Source of the DNA: an uncultured Rhodobacterales bacterium
GTDB taxonomy: Bacteria > Pseudomonadota > Alphaproteobacteria > Rhodobacterales > Rhodobacteraceae
Reading direction: 5' to 3'
Assembly (NCBI GenBank): GCA_903873585.1
Contig: CAIQOV010000005.1
Location: 1 to 64,000 of the forward strand
DNA: 64,000 nucleotides
Shown here in pieces: positions 36,903 to 45,666 of the stretch (its first letter is position 1; each line of letters opens with the position of its first letter). The translations under genes were made by a program, and so were the position numbers. Below the pieces are notes generated by a model. The model was given only the letters and a program-made list of their open reading frames with translations. It did no database searches and had not been told where the DNA came from.

Positions 36903-37682
36903 ATGGCCATTCACCCCTCCTCAATCGTTGATCCTGCGGCGCGTTTGGGCGCGGGGGTGCATATTGGGCCGTTCTGTGTGATCGGCCCCGATGTCACCTT
37001 GGGCGACGGGGTTGACGTGAAGTCGCACGCCGTTGTGACAGGGTGGACAGAGGTTGGCGCGGGCAGCGTGATCTTCCCCCACGCCACTGTGGGAGAGGTG
37101 CCGCAAGACCTGAAATATCGCGGCGAACGCACCCGCCTGATCATAGGCGCGCGCTGCAAGATCCGCGAAAGTGTCACGCTGAACACCGGTACCGACGGCG
37201 GCGGCGGTGTCACCCAAGTGGGCGACGATTGCTTGCTGATGACGGGCGCACATGTTGGCCACGATGCCCGCCTTGGCAACCGTGTGATCTTGGCCAATGG
37301 TGTGGCGATTGCCGGACATTGCCAGATTGGCGACGATGTGATTGTGGGCGGCCTGTCGGGCATCCACCAATGGGTGCGCATCGGGCAGGGTGCTATCATT
37401 GGCGCTGTCACGATGGTGACGAATGACGTGATCCCCTACGGTCTTGTGCAAGGCCCGCGCGGTGAGTTGGATGGGCTAAACCTTGTGGGCCTAAAACGGC
37501 GCGGCTTAGATCGTGCCGCTATCACCGCCCTGCGCCACGCTTACGACTCTTTGGCCAAGGGCGAGGGCACGTTCTTAGACCGTGCGCGCCTTTTGGCCGA
37601 AACGGGCGAAACGGATGAGGTGCGCGCCATGGCGGGCTTTATCTTGTCAGGGTCTGACCGTTCATTCCTGACGCCGAAATGA
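36903..37682 (+). CDS. lpxA: Acyl-ACP--UDP-N-acetylglucosamine O-acyltransferase
   Basis: A 259-residue acyltransferase that starts lipid A synthesis by acylating UDP-GlcNAc at the 3-OH. A left-handed beta-helix built of hexapeptide repeats (IGPFCVIGPDVTLGDGVDV; LLMTGAHVGHDARLGNRVI) is followed by the helical C-terminus (LVGLKRRGLDRAAITALRHAY). The catalytic His is in the GAHVGHDA segment. The start follows fabZ by one base, and the stop overlaps lpxI (ATGA). Confidence 0.97.
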   Translation: MAIHPSSIVDPAARLGAGVHIGPFCVIGPDVTLGDGVDVKSHAVVTGWTEVGAGSVIFPHATVGEVPQDLKYRGERTRLIIGARCKIRESVTLNTGTDGGGGVTQVGDDCLLMTGAHVGHDARLGNRVILANGVAIAGHCQIGDDVIVGGLSGIHQWVRIGQGAIIGAVTMVTNDVIPYGLVQGPRGELDGLNLVGLKRRGLDRAAITALRHAYDSLAKGEGTFLDRARLLAETGETDEVRAMAGFILSGSDRSFLTPK

Positions 37683-38476
37683 CGCGGTTGGCGCTGGTTG
37701 CAGGGCGGGGTTCATTGCCTGCGGCTTTGGTCGCAGAACTGCCCGAACGCCCCTATATCTGCGCGCTGGATGGCTTTGCGCCCGAAGGCTTAACGCCCGA
37801 CCTTAGCTTTCGCATCGAACGCTTGGTGCCCTTTCTGCGCCACCTGACCGACCAAGGCATCACCCGCGTGGCCTTTGCGGGTGCTGTCAGCCGCCCGCGC
37901 CTTGACCCTTCGCTGTTTGATGCCGCCACGGCCCAACTTGTGCCCCACCTGATGGCCGCATTCGCCGCGGGCGACGATGCCACCTTGCGCGCCATTCTGG
38001 CCCTGTTCGAAGACAGTGGCATTGCGGTCGAAGGTGTCGAAACCCTCGCCCCGCGCCTTTTGCCGCAAGCGGGCCTGTTGGCGGGTGTTTTGCCACCACA
38101 GGCCGAGGCTGATGCCGCACGCGCTGAGGCGATCGTCGCGGCCCTTGGTGCTGTTGATGTGGGGCAGGGCTGTGTGGTGGTGGGCGGGCTGTGTTTGGGC
38201 GTAGAGGCTTTGCCCGGCACGGATCAGATGTTGGCGCAGGTGGCTTCCCTGCCGCAATCCATGCGCCCCAAGGGGCAGGGCCTGTTCTACAAAGCCGCCA
38301 AGCCCGGTCAAGACCGCCGTGTCGATCTGCCCACCATTGGCCCCGCCACTCTGCGCGGTGTGGCGGATGCGGGCCTATCTGGCTTGGCCTTTCAGGCGGG
38401 ATCGGTGATCTGCCTTGATCTGCCCCAGATGAAAGCCGTAGCGCACGAAACAGGCCTGTTCCTGTGGGCGCGCTGA
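37679..38476 (+). CDS. lpxI: UDP-2,3-diacylglucosamine pyrophosphatase LpxI
   Basis: A 265-residue protein of the LpxI family (formerly DUF1009), which does the job of LpxH in alphaproteobacteria: it hydrolyses UDP-2,3-diacylglucosamine to lipid X. Landmarks are LALVAGRGSLPAALVAEL at the N-terminus, GVETLAPRLLPQAGLL, GQGCVVVGGLCLGVEALPGTD and PKGQGLFYKAAKPGQDRRVDLPTIG. It lies between lpxA and lpxB and overlaps both. Confidence 0.95.
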   Translation: MTRLALVAGRGSLPAALVAELPERPYICALDGFAPEGLTPDLSFRIERLVPFLRHLTDQGITRVAFAGAVSRPRLDPSLFDAATAQLVPHLMAAFAAGDDATLRAILALFEDSGIAVEGVETLAPRLLPQAGLLAGVLPPQAEADAARAEAIVAALGAVDVGQGCVVVGGLCLGVEALPGTDQMLAQVASLPQSMRPKGQGLFYKAAKPGQDRRVDLPTIGPATLRGVADAGLSGLAFQAGSVICLDLPQMKAVAHETGLFLWAR

Positions 38477-39612
38477 CATTTTTCCTGATCGCCGGAGAGC
38501 CTTCGGGTGACAAGCTGGGCGCTGCGCTAATGGCGGGCTTGCGACGGCTGCACACAGAGGTGCGTTTTAGCGGCATCGGTGGCCCCTTGATGCAGGCGCA
38601 GGGCATGACATCGCTGTTCCCGATGGAGGAACTGTCGGTGATGGGGTTGGCAGAGGTGCTGCCGAAATACTTCCCCCTCAAACGTCGCATTGCCCAAGCG
38701 GCTGAGGCGGCTGTGGCGGCAAAGCCTGCCGCGCTGATCACCATCGACAGCCCCGATTTCTGCCTGCGTGTGGCAAAGCTCGTCAAAGCCGCCAAGCCCG
38801 ATCTGCGCACGATCCATTATGTTGCACCTTCCGTTTGGGCATGGCGGCCAAAGCGGGCGGCGAAGATGGCGGGGGTGGTGGACCATGTGCTGGCCCTGCT
38901 GCCGTTCGAGCCGCCCTATATGACAGCGGCGGGGATGACCTGTGATTTTGTGGGCCATCCGGTGGTGGCAGAGGCTTTGGCGAGCGATGCCGAACGCGAG
39001 GCTTTCGCCCAAACCCAGCGCCCGATGATCCTGTGCCTACCCGGTTCGCGCAAATCCGAAGTCGCCCGCTTGGCCCCGATCTTTGGGCAAGCGCTGGCGC
39101 TGATGGCGGAACAGCATCCGCAGCTAAGCGTGGTTTTGCCCACACTGCCGCATCTGGCAGTCTTGGTGCAAAGCCTAACGCAGGATTGGGCCGTGAAGCC
39201 GCGCCTTATCCTTGACCCTTCCGATAAACGTGCCGCTTTTGCGTTGGCCGATGTGGCGCTTGCCGCCTCGGGCACGGTGTCGTTGGAACTCGCCGCCAAT
39301 CAAACGCCCATGGTGATCGCCTATGCGATGCATCCGTTTTCGTTTTGGGCGATGAAGCGCATGGCGCTGATTGATACGGTGACACTGGTCAATCTGGTGG
39401 CCGAAAGTCGCAGCGTGCCGGAACTGCTTGGCCCCGCCTGCACGCCGCAAGCCATAGCAACGGCCTTGCAAGCCGTGCTGGCCGACCCAACCGCGCAACG
39501 TGCTGCCATGCAGACGACGATGACGCGCCTTGGCCTTGGTGGCGAAGCGCCCGGGCTGCGCGCGGCAAGGTCAGTCTTGGCCCATCTGCCCCCACTTGCC
39601 GCGCGGGCTTGA
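38464..39612 (+). CDS. lpxB: Lipid-A-disaccharide synthase
   Basis: A 382-residue glycosyltransferase (GT19) that joins lipid X to UDP-diacylglucosamine. FFLIAGEPSGDKLGAALMAGL starts the protein; IDSPDFCLRVAKLVK, HYVAPSVWAWRPKRA, and LPGSRKSEVARLAPIF follow. The start is a GTG at 38464, inside the last 13 bases of lpxI, so translation is coupled; no better start is available before the GEPSGD motif. It is the last gene of the cluster begun by pyrH. Confidence 0.96.
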   Translation: MGALTFFLIAGEPSGDKLGAALMAGLRRLHTEVRFSGIGGPLMQAQGMTSLFPMEELSVMGLAEVLPKYFPLKRRIAQAAEAAVAAKPAALITIDSPDFCLRVAKLVKAAKPDLRTIHYVAPSVWAWRPKRAAKMAGVVDHVLALLPFEPPYMTAAGMTCDFVGHPVVAEALASDAEREAFAQTQRPMILCLPGSRKSEVARLAPIFGQALALMAEQHPQLSVVLPTLPHLAVLVQSLTQDWAVKPRLILDPSDKRAAFALADVALAASGTVSLELAANQTPMVIAYAMHPFSFWAMKRMALIDTVTLVNLVAESRSVPELLGPACTPQAIATALQAVLADPTAQRAAMQTTMTRLGLGGEAPGLRAARSVLAHLPPLAARA

Positions 39613-39665
39613 CTTCACAAGGGTGGCCCGCTTTGACAGGTGTAGAGTAAAAGCAGGGGCAAGTC

Positions 39666-40442
39666 ATGGATTTGGGGATCAAGGGCAAACGCGCTTTGGT
39701 GACGGCGGCGTCTAAGGGGCTAGGGCGCGGCTGTGCTGAAGCTTTGGCGCAAGCCGGTGTTGATCTGGTGATCAACGCGCGCGGGGCCGAGGCGTTAGAG
39801 GCCACCGCCACCCATCTGCGCAGCTTTGGGGTCAATGTGGTGACGGTGTGCGGCGATGTCACCTCTGACGCCGGGTTGCAGGCGGTTTTGGCGGCTTGCG
39901 CTGATGTGGATATTCTGGTCACCAACGCTGGTGGCCCGCCGCCCGGGTCTTGGGAAAACTGGACGAAGGCGGATTATCTAAAAGCGATTGAGGCCAATAT
40001 GCTAACCCCCATCGCGTTGATGACAGCCCTTATGCCCGCCATGATCGCCAAGGGCTGGGGCAGGGTGGTCAACATCACCAGCCAATCGGTCAAAGCCCCC
40101 ATCGCGCAACTGGGCCTGTCGAATGCGGCGCGTGCGGGGCTCACGGGTTTTGTCGGCGGCACCTCGCGACAAGTGGCACCTTACGGTGTGACGATCAACA
40201 ACCTCTTGCCCGGCATCCACGACACCGACCGCGCCACGGCGCTTGACGCCGGTGTGATCGCCGCGCGCGGCATCACGGCCGAGGTCGCGCGGGCCGAGCG
40301 CTGCGCGGGCATCCCCGCGCGGCGCTATGGCACGGCGGCAGAGTTCGGCGCTGTTTGTGCATTCCTGTGCAGCCAGCACGCGGGGTATATTGTGGGGCAG
40401 AATATCTTGCTGGACGGCGGGGCGATGAATTCCACTCTTTGA
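39666..40442 (+). CDS. SDR-family protein lacking the canonical catalytic Tyr and Lys
   Basis: A 258-residue Rossmann-fold short-chain dehydrogenase. The nucleotide motif TAASKGLGRG (residues 13-22) and TNAGG (86-90) are present, and Ser139 sits in NITSQS. But the positions that carry Tyr152 and Lys156 in normal SDRs read Ser152 and Arg156 (GLSNAARAGLTGF). The rest of the fold, including the C-terminal NILLDGGAM, is intact. Such variants form a recognised divergent SDR group whose activity is mostly unproved. Not in an operon with lpxB (53-bp gap) as far as can be told. Confidence 0.85.
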   Translation: MDLGIKGKRALVTAASKGLGRGCAEALAQAGVDLVINARGAEALEATATHLRSFGVNVVTVCGDVTSDAGLQAVLAACADVDILVTNAGGPPPGSWENWTKADYLKAIEANMLTPIALMTALMPAMIAKGWGRVVNITSQSVKAPIAQLGLSNAARAGLTGFVGGTSRQVAPYGVTINNLLPGIHDTDRATALDAGVIAARGITAEVARAERCAGIPARRYGTAAEFGAVCAFLCSQHAGYIVGQNILLDGGAMNSTL

Positions 40443-40477
40443 GTTTTCGGGTCAGGAGGAAGGGGCAAGCGCGCGCT

Positions 40478-40489
40478 ATTTGATCAAAT
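40478..40489. promoter_or_regulatory. 12-bp palindrome upstream of the aminotransferase gene
   Basis: ATTTGATCAAAT is a perfect palindrome 57 bp before the aminotransferase ATG, in a 104-bp gap. It is a plausible dimeric regulator site for the aminotransferase-agmatinase genes. It is not an FNR box, which needs four bases between TTGAT and ATCAA. Confidence 0.4.
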
Positions 40490-40546
40490 GTCATTGGCGC
40501 GGGGGCGGGGCTCTGCTAAGTTTGCGCTATTGACTGGAGATTCAAA

Positions 40547-41950
40547 ATGTTCGCCGACGCCCCCAAGCCCGTGACCAACCAAAACCTGTGGGAGATGGAC
40601 CGCCGCCATTCGCTGCATCCATGGACCAACTTTGGCCCCTTTGAAAAGGAAGGCGCTTTGGTGATTGCGCGGGGGCAGGGGTGCCATCTGTGGGATGCCG
40701 AAGGGCGGCAGTATCTTGATGCGGTGGGGGGGCTGTGGTGCACCAACATCGGCCTAGGGCGGCGCGAGATGGCCGAGGCGATTGCCGCACAGGCCGAGCG
40801 GTTGGCCTTTTCGAACACCTTTGTCGATATGACCAACGAGCCCACAGCGCTGCTGGCCGCAAAGATCGCAGAGCTTGCGCCGGGCGATTTGAACCGCGTG
40901 CATTTCACCACGGGCGGATCGACCGCCGTGGATACCGCCGTGCGCATGGTCAGCTTTTACCACCACGCGCGCGGCAATCCTGAAAAGACCGACATCGTGG
41001 CGCGCGATTATAGCTACCACGGCTCCACCTACCTGTCGCAATCGGTGGGCAAGCGCCCCGGCGACAGGGTGGAAGAGTTTCGCTACAAGACCGAAGGCAT
41101 CCACCACCTGTCGGTTCCCAACCCCTACCGCCGCCCCGCGCATCTAAGCGAGGCGCAGTTTTGTGACACCCTGATCGCCGAATTTGAAGCGCTGATTGCC
41201 CGTGTTGGGGCAGAGCGGATCGGCGGTTTTATTGCCGAACCCATCCAAGCCTCTGGCGGGATCATCATTCCGCCGGAAGGCTATTTGCGGCGGATGTGGC
41301 AGGTGTGCCAGCGCCACGATATTCTGTTCATCGCCGATGAAGTGGTGACCGCCTTTGGCCGCTTGGGCCATTGGTTCGCCAGCCTGTCAGAGTTTGGCGT
41401 GCAGCCCGATATGATCACTTCGGCCAAGGGTCTGACCTCGGGCTACCAACCCCTTGGCGCGGTGATCTTTTCGGATCGGATCTGGGAATCGATGGCGCAG
41501 GGCGGGCAGCGGTGGTTCACCTCTGGCTTGACCTATTCGGGCCATCCGGTGGCCTGTGCTGCGGCCTTGAAGAACATCGAGATCATCGAGCGTGAGGACT
41601 TGTTGGCCCATGCCACCAAGGTTGGCACCTATTTCGAAACGCGTATGGCCGCACTTTCAGCCTTGCCCTTGGTGGGCGATGTGCGCGGGCGCAAGTTGAT
41701 GCTGTGTGTCGAGAACGTGGCCAATAAGCAAACCAAGGCGCTGCTGCCCGATGAGATCAACGAATCCAAGCGCATATCCAACGTGTGCGAAAGCCTTGGC
41801 CTGCTGGTGCGCCCGATTGGCCATTTGAACGTGATGTCGCCGCCCTTGGTCATTACGGAAAGCCAGATTGATTTCATTGCCGAGACGCTGGAGGTGGCGA
41901 TCAAGCAGGTGACGGATGATCTGGTGAGGGAAGGGGTGCGGGTGGGGTAA
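40547..41950 (+). CDS. Class III PLP-dependent aminotransferase, probably for putrescine or a related amine
   Basis: A 467-residue omega-transaminase. Motifs: GLWCTNIGLGRREMAEAI, HFTTGGSTAVDTAVRM, RDYSYHGSTYLSQSVG, FIADEVVTAFGRLGHWF (Asp binding the pyridine N) and TSAKGLTSGYQPLGAV with the PLP lysine. The layout resembles the SpuC/taurine-pyruvate subgroup. The agmatinase gene 101 bp downstream, which would make putrescine, favours a polyamine substrate. This is inference. An upstream palindrome may be its operator. Confidence 0.88.
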   Translation: MFADAPKPVTNQNLWEMDRRHSLHPWTNFGPFEKEGALVIARGQGCHLWDAEGRQYLDAVGGLWCTNIGLGRREMAEAIAAQAERLAFSNTFVDMTNEPTALLAAKIAELAPGDLNRVHFTTGGSTAVDTAVRMVSFYHHARGNPEKTDIVARDYSYHGSTYLSQSVGKRPGDRVEEFRYKTEGIHHLSVPNPYRRPAHLSEAQFCDTLIAEFEALIARVGAERIGGFIAEPIQASGGIIIPPEGYLRRMWQVCQRHDILFIADEVVTAFGRLGHWFASLSEFGVQPDMITSAKGLTSGYQPLGAVIFSDRIWESMAQGGQRWFTSGLTYSGHPVACAAALKNIEIIEREDLLAHATKVGTYFETRMAALSALPLVGDVRGRKLMLCVENVANKQTKALLPDEINESKRISNVCESLGLLVRPIGHLNVMSPPLVITESQIDFIAETLEVAIKQVTDDLVREGVRVG

Positions 41951-42051
41951 CCCCCCGTTGACCATCCCTTTCCCACGCCCTACCTTCCCCCCACCGGATC
42001 CACGGCGTCTCCGGCCCCAATGACCCGCGCGAAAGCCAGCCCGAGAAGCCC

Positions 42052-43017
42052 ATGCCCTTAGAAGACGCCAAATCGCAGGTCGATACCGCTTTCACCCGCA
42101 CCAGCCAGCGCGGCTATGCCTTCGAGAATGCTTTTGGCGGGGCGACCTCGTTCTTGCGGCGCAGCTATACCAAAGACCTGACCGGCGTTGATCTGGCCAT
42201 CACCGGCGTGCCGTTTGACCAAGCTGTCACCCACCGGGCTGGCACGCGCTTTGGCCCGCGCGCGATTCGTGAAGCTTCGACCCTGATGCCCTATGATCCG
42301 CCCACAGGTTGGCCGACCAACCCGCTGGAAGAGCTGAGCATCATCGACTACGGCGATCTGGCGTTTGACTATGCCAAGACGCAAGACTTTCCCCAGACCC
42401 TGACCGATCATATCCGCACCATCCTGAATGCGGGTGCAGGGGCGATCACTTTGGGCGGCGATCATTTCATCACCTTCCCCATCCTGCGCGCCTATGCTGA
42501 ACGCTTTGGCCCGCTGTCGCTTATTCACTTCGATGCCCATTCCGACCTGTGGCCCGATGACGATTACGACCGCATCGACCATGGCACGATGTTCTATAAG
42601 GCGGTGAAATCGGGGCTGGTGGACCCCAAGCGCTCGGTGCAAATCGGCATTCGCACCACGACCGAGGATTACTTGGGCGTTAACGTCATAACCGCGCGTG
42701 AGGTGCATGAAAAAGGTACGGCTTGGGCTGTGGCCAAGGCCAAAGAGATTGTGGGCGACGCCAGCACTTATGTGACCTTTGACATTGACGCGCTGGACCC
42801 CGCCTTTGCACCGGGTACGGGCACGCCGGTTTGGGGCGGGCTGGCAAGCTGGCAAGCGGCGGCGATGCTGCGCGACTTGGCGGGCATCAACATGGTGGGC
42901 GGCGATGTGGTAGAGGTTTCTCCGCCCTATGACACAACCGGTGCCACCGCCATTGCGGGGGCGCATGTGGCCTATGAACTGGTGTGCCTGTATCATTGGG
43001 CGCGGACACAAAGGTGA
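42052..43017 (+). CDS. speB: Agmatinase (ureohydrolase family)
   Basis: A 321-residue Mn-dependent ureohydrolase that splits agmatine to putrescine and urea. Metal ligands are in GGDHFITFPIL, HFDAHSDLWPDD and FDIDALDPAFAPGTGTPVWGG. The N-terminal GVPFDQAVTHRAGTRFGPRAIREA is typical of agmatinases rather than arginases, but guanidino-acid hydrolases of the same family cannot be excluded. It follows the aminotransferase gene, consistent with an arginine/agmatine-to-putrescine route. It ends at 43017 in a TGATG overlap with the next gene. Confidence 0.93.
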   Translation: MPLEDAKSQVDTAFTRTSQRGYAFENAFGGATSFLRRSYTKDLTGVDLAITGVPFDQAVTHRAGTRFGPRAIREASTLMPYDPPTGWPTNPLEELSIIDYGDLAFDYAKTQDFPQTLTDHIRTILNAGAGAITLGGDHFITFPILRAYAERFGPLSLIHFDAHSDLWPDDDYDRIDHGTMFYKAVKSGLVDPKRSVQIGIRTTTEDYLGVNVITAREVHEKGTAWAVAKAKEIVGDASTYVTFDIDALDPAFAPGTGTPVWGGLASWQAAAMLRDLAGINMVGGDVVEVSPPYDTTGATAIAGAHVAYELVCLYHWARTQR

Positions 43018-43478
43018 TGATCATGTCGTGGAAAACCCTCACCTTGGTGGTGATTTTGGCCACCCTCGCGCTGATGGCCTATATCCGCCTTGCCCCCAGT
43101 GACCCCAAGGATTGGCACATATCTGTCGCAAGCCAAGACCCCATTCCGCAAGGAACCTGCACCGACCACATCGCCCTTGTCGCCAAAGGCGCGCGCGCTG
43201 CGTGCATCTTGCCGCTAACCCCTGCGGCAGTGCTTGATAAGCTCGAAGCCATTGCCCTCACCTCGCCGCGCACCCTTCACTTGGCTGGCAGTGCCGCCGA
43301 AGGCCGCATCACGTGGGTATCGCGGTCTTTTCTGATGGGCTATCCTGATTACATCACCGCCGAAGTCACCCAAACCGCACAAGGCACCCGCCTAGACATC
43401 TTCTCGCGCCAGCGCTTTGGCGAGGCGGATTTGGGCGTGAATGCCGCGCGCCTGAAAGACTGGCTCGCGCAACTGTAA
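43017..43478 (+). CDS. DUF1499 family membrane-anchored protein
   Basis: A protein of about 153 residues with one N-terminal membrane segment ([19 protein letters not shown]) and a DUF1499 domain (residues about 60-153, [47 protein letters not shown]). Function unknown. Two starts are close: ATG at 43017, overlapping the agmatinase stop (TGATG), and ATG at 43023. The overlap suggests cotranscription with speB. Confidence 0.82.
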   Translation: MIMSWKTLTLVVILATLALMAYIRLAPSDPKDWHISVASQDPIPQGTCTDHIALVAKGARAACILPLTPAAVLDKLEAIALTSPRTLHLAGSAAEGRITWVSRSFLMGYPDYITAEVTQTAQGTRLDIFSRQRFGEADLGVNAARLKDWLAQL

Positions 43479-43484
43479 CCCTTA

Positions 43485-43520
43485 CCCTTCCTCTTGGCCC
43501 AAATACTCAAACCCCAAGGG
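43485..43520 (-). repeat. Copy B of a short interspersed rhodobacteral element
   Basis: On the minus strand this reads CCTTGGGGTTTGAGTATTTG then GGCCAAGAGGAAGG, sharing the (A/G)TATTTGGGC core and AAG-rich tail with copy A (11166-11203). It follows the DUF1499 stop by a few bases, in the gap before prfA. Confidence 0.5.
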
Positions 43521-43566
43521 CGCAACCACCCTTGACCCAATCGCCGTTCCACGCCACACCGCCCCC

Positions 43567-44619
43567 ATGGTGCCCTTAGACAAACTCGCCCAGATCACCC
43601 AACGCTTCGACTATGTCGAGGCGCGGTTGAACGCGGGCGGCTCGCCTGCTGATATTGCCGCCCTTAGCCGTGAGTATTCCGACCTTGGGCCTGTGATTGC
43701 CGAAATCAACGCTTACCGCCAAGCCTTGGACGATCTGGCCGAGGCGGAGTTGATGCTGGCCGATCCTGAAATGCGCGCCTTGGCCGAAGAAGAACTGCCG
43801 CACCTTAAAGCGCGCATTCCTGAAATGGAAATCGCCCTGCGTTTGGCACTTTTGCCCAAAGACGCTGCCGATGCGCGCCCTGCGATCTTGGAAATCCGCC
43901 CCGGCACGGGTGGTGACGAGGCCAGCCTTTTCGCCGCCGACCTGTTGCGCATGTACCAACGCTATTGCGAACGCATGGGGTGGACGTTTGAAATCCTTGA
44001 AGAGCAGTTCTCTGATCTTGGCGGCATCAAAGAACTGACCGCCCATGTTCAAGGCGAAGGCGTCTTTGCCAAGCTGAAATACGAATCCGGCGTGCACCGC
44101 GTGCAGCGCGTGCCCACGACCGAGGCGGGCGGGCGTATCCACACCTCTGCCGCGACTGTGGCTGTTTTGCCCGAAGCCGAAGATGTCGATATCGACATTC
44201 CCGCCTCGGATATCCGCATTGATACCATGCGAAGCTCGGGGGCAGGGGGACAGCACGTCAACACCACCGATTCCGCCGTGCGCATCACGCATTTGCCCAC
44301 CGGAATCATCGTCACCTCGTCCGAAAAGTCGCAGCACCAAAACCGCGCCAACGCGATGGCCGTTTTGCGCGCACGTCTGTTCGAGATGGAGCGCGAGCGG
44401 ATTTCTTCCGACCGCTCGGCCGACCGCAAGGCGCAGATCGGCTCGGGTGATCGCTCTGAACGCATCCGCACATATAACTTCCCGCAAGGCCGCATGACCG
44501 ATCACCGCATCAACCTGACGCTGTATTCCTTGGGGCAGATCCTAGAAGGCAACCTGACCGAAGTGATTGATGCCCTAACCGCCCACGACCACGCCGCCCG
44601 TCTGGCTGACGCGGAATGA
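43567..44619 (+). CDS. prfA: Peptide chain release factor 1
   Basis: A 350-residue RF1 that reads UAA and UAG. The GGQ motif is in [18 protein letters not shown] and the codon-recognition region contains [20 protein letters not shown] with the PxT-type motif PTT. The C-terminal [20 protein letters not shown] is intact. Its stop overlaps prmC (ATGA), the usual pairing with the methyltransferase that modifies its GGQ glutamine. Confidence 0.97.
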   Translation: MVPLDKLAQITQRFDYVEARLNAGGSPADIAALSREYSDLGPVIAEINAYRQALDDLAEAELMLADPEMRALAEEELPHLKARIPEMEIALRLALLPKDAADARPAILEIRPGTGGDEASLFAADLLRMYQRYCERMGWTFEILEEQFSDLGGIKELTAHVQGEGVFAKLKYESGVHRVQRVPTTEAGGRIHTSAATVAVLPEAEDVDIDIPASDIRIDTMRSSGAGGQHVNTTDSAVRITHLPTGIIVTSSEKSQHQNRANAMAVLRARLFEMERERISSDRSADRKAQIGSGDRSERIRTYNFPQGRMTDHRINLTLYSLGQILEGNLTEVIDALTAHDHAARLADAE

Positions 44620-45464
44620 GTGCCACCCTTACCCTGCGCGACGCCATAGCCACGCTGCGCGCCGCAGGGATCGAAGACGCCCCCCGCGATGCCCGCCTGT
44701 TGCTGGCCAAGGCGATGGGCGTGCCCGCTGACCGCTTAACGCTGCATCTGCAAGACCCGCTTACGCCCGATGCCGCGCACAGCTTTGCGACGCTGATCGC
44801 CACCCGCGCCAGTCGCCAACCCATGGCGCAGATCTTGGGCGAACGCCTGTTCTGGGGCCGCAGCTTTGAGGTGACCCGCGACACGCTCGACCCGCGCCCC
44901 GAAACCGAGGTGCTGGTGCAGCAAGCTATAGCCCAACCCTTTGGGAAGATGCTGGACCTTGGGACGGGATCCGGTTGCATCCTGATCTCCTGCCTTTTGG
45001 CGATGCCTATGGCGACAGGGCTGGGGATTGATATCTCAGACGCTGCCCTGCGCGTTGCCACCCGCAATGCCGCGCGCCACAGCCTGACGCGTGCGCGGTT
45101 TTTGGAATCTGATTGGCTGCGCGCGGTGACGGGCAGCTATGATCTGATCGTGTCCAACCCACCCTATATCGCCGCTGCCGAGATGGCAGCCCTTGCCCCC
45201 GAAGTGCGCGATTGGGAACCCAAACGCGCCTTAACCCCCGGCGGCGATGGCTTGGCCGCTTACCGCATCATCGCCGCAGGTGCCCCCGCTCGTCTTATGG
45301 CTCGTGGGCGCATCTTGCTGGAGATTGGGCCAACCCAAGGGGCGGCTGTCTCGGCGCTGCTTCAGGCCCAAGGCTTGGAAAACATCACTGTTCTTGCCGA
45401 CCTTGATGGCCGCGACCGTGTTGTGTGCGCGACCAAACCCGCTGGGGCTGCTTGCGATTTATAG
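44616..45464 (+). CDS. prmC: Release factor glutamine methyltransferase
   Basis: A 282-residue SAM-dependent methyltransferase that methylates the GGQ glutamine of release factors. It has the SAM-binding [14 protein letters not shown] and the substrate-binding NPPY motif ([11 protein letters not shown]). The N-terminal helical domain is shorter than in E. coli but complete ([14 protein letters not shown] ... [12 protein letters not shown] ... PRPETEVLV). Translation is coupled to prfA. Confidence 0.96.
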   Translation: MSATLTLRDAIATLRAAGIEDAPRDARLLLAKAMGVPADRLTLHLQDPLTPDAAHSFATLIATRASRQPMAQILGERLFWGRSFEVTRDTLDPRPETEVLVQQAIAQPFGKMLDLGTGSGCILISCLLAMPMATGLGIDISDAALRVATRNAARHSLTRARFLESDWLRAVTGSYDLIVSNPPYIAAAEMAALAPEVRDWEPKRALTPGGDGLAAYRIIAAGAPARLMARGRILLEIGPTQGAAVSALLQAQGLENITVLADLDGRDRVVCATKPAGAACDL

Positions 45465-45666
45465 CCGTGTTGCGCCCATCGTGCGGGCCTTTGTCACTTT
45501 CTTCTTGCCCACTGGCCCCGCCTGTGGTTAGTCAAAGCCACGCAAGCTGACGCGGAAGACCATTCTGGTCGCCACGAAGCCTGCGGATGCCCGCCTCTCG
45601 CTGATGGTACTGCTGGTCGTTTTGATCAAGGCGATGGGGCGCAGGACAAGTGGATCAAAGGACAAC

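Noticed and set aside
40478-40489. FNR/FixK box
   Set aside because: ATTTGATCAAAT lacks the four-base spacer between the TTGAT and ATCAA half-sites, so it does not fit the consensus.
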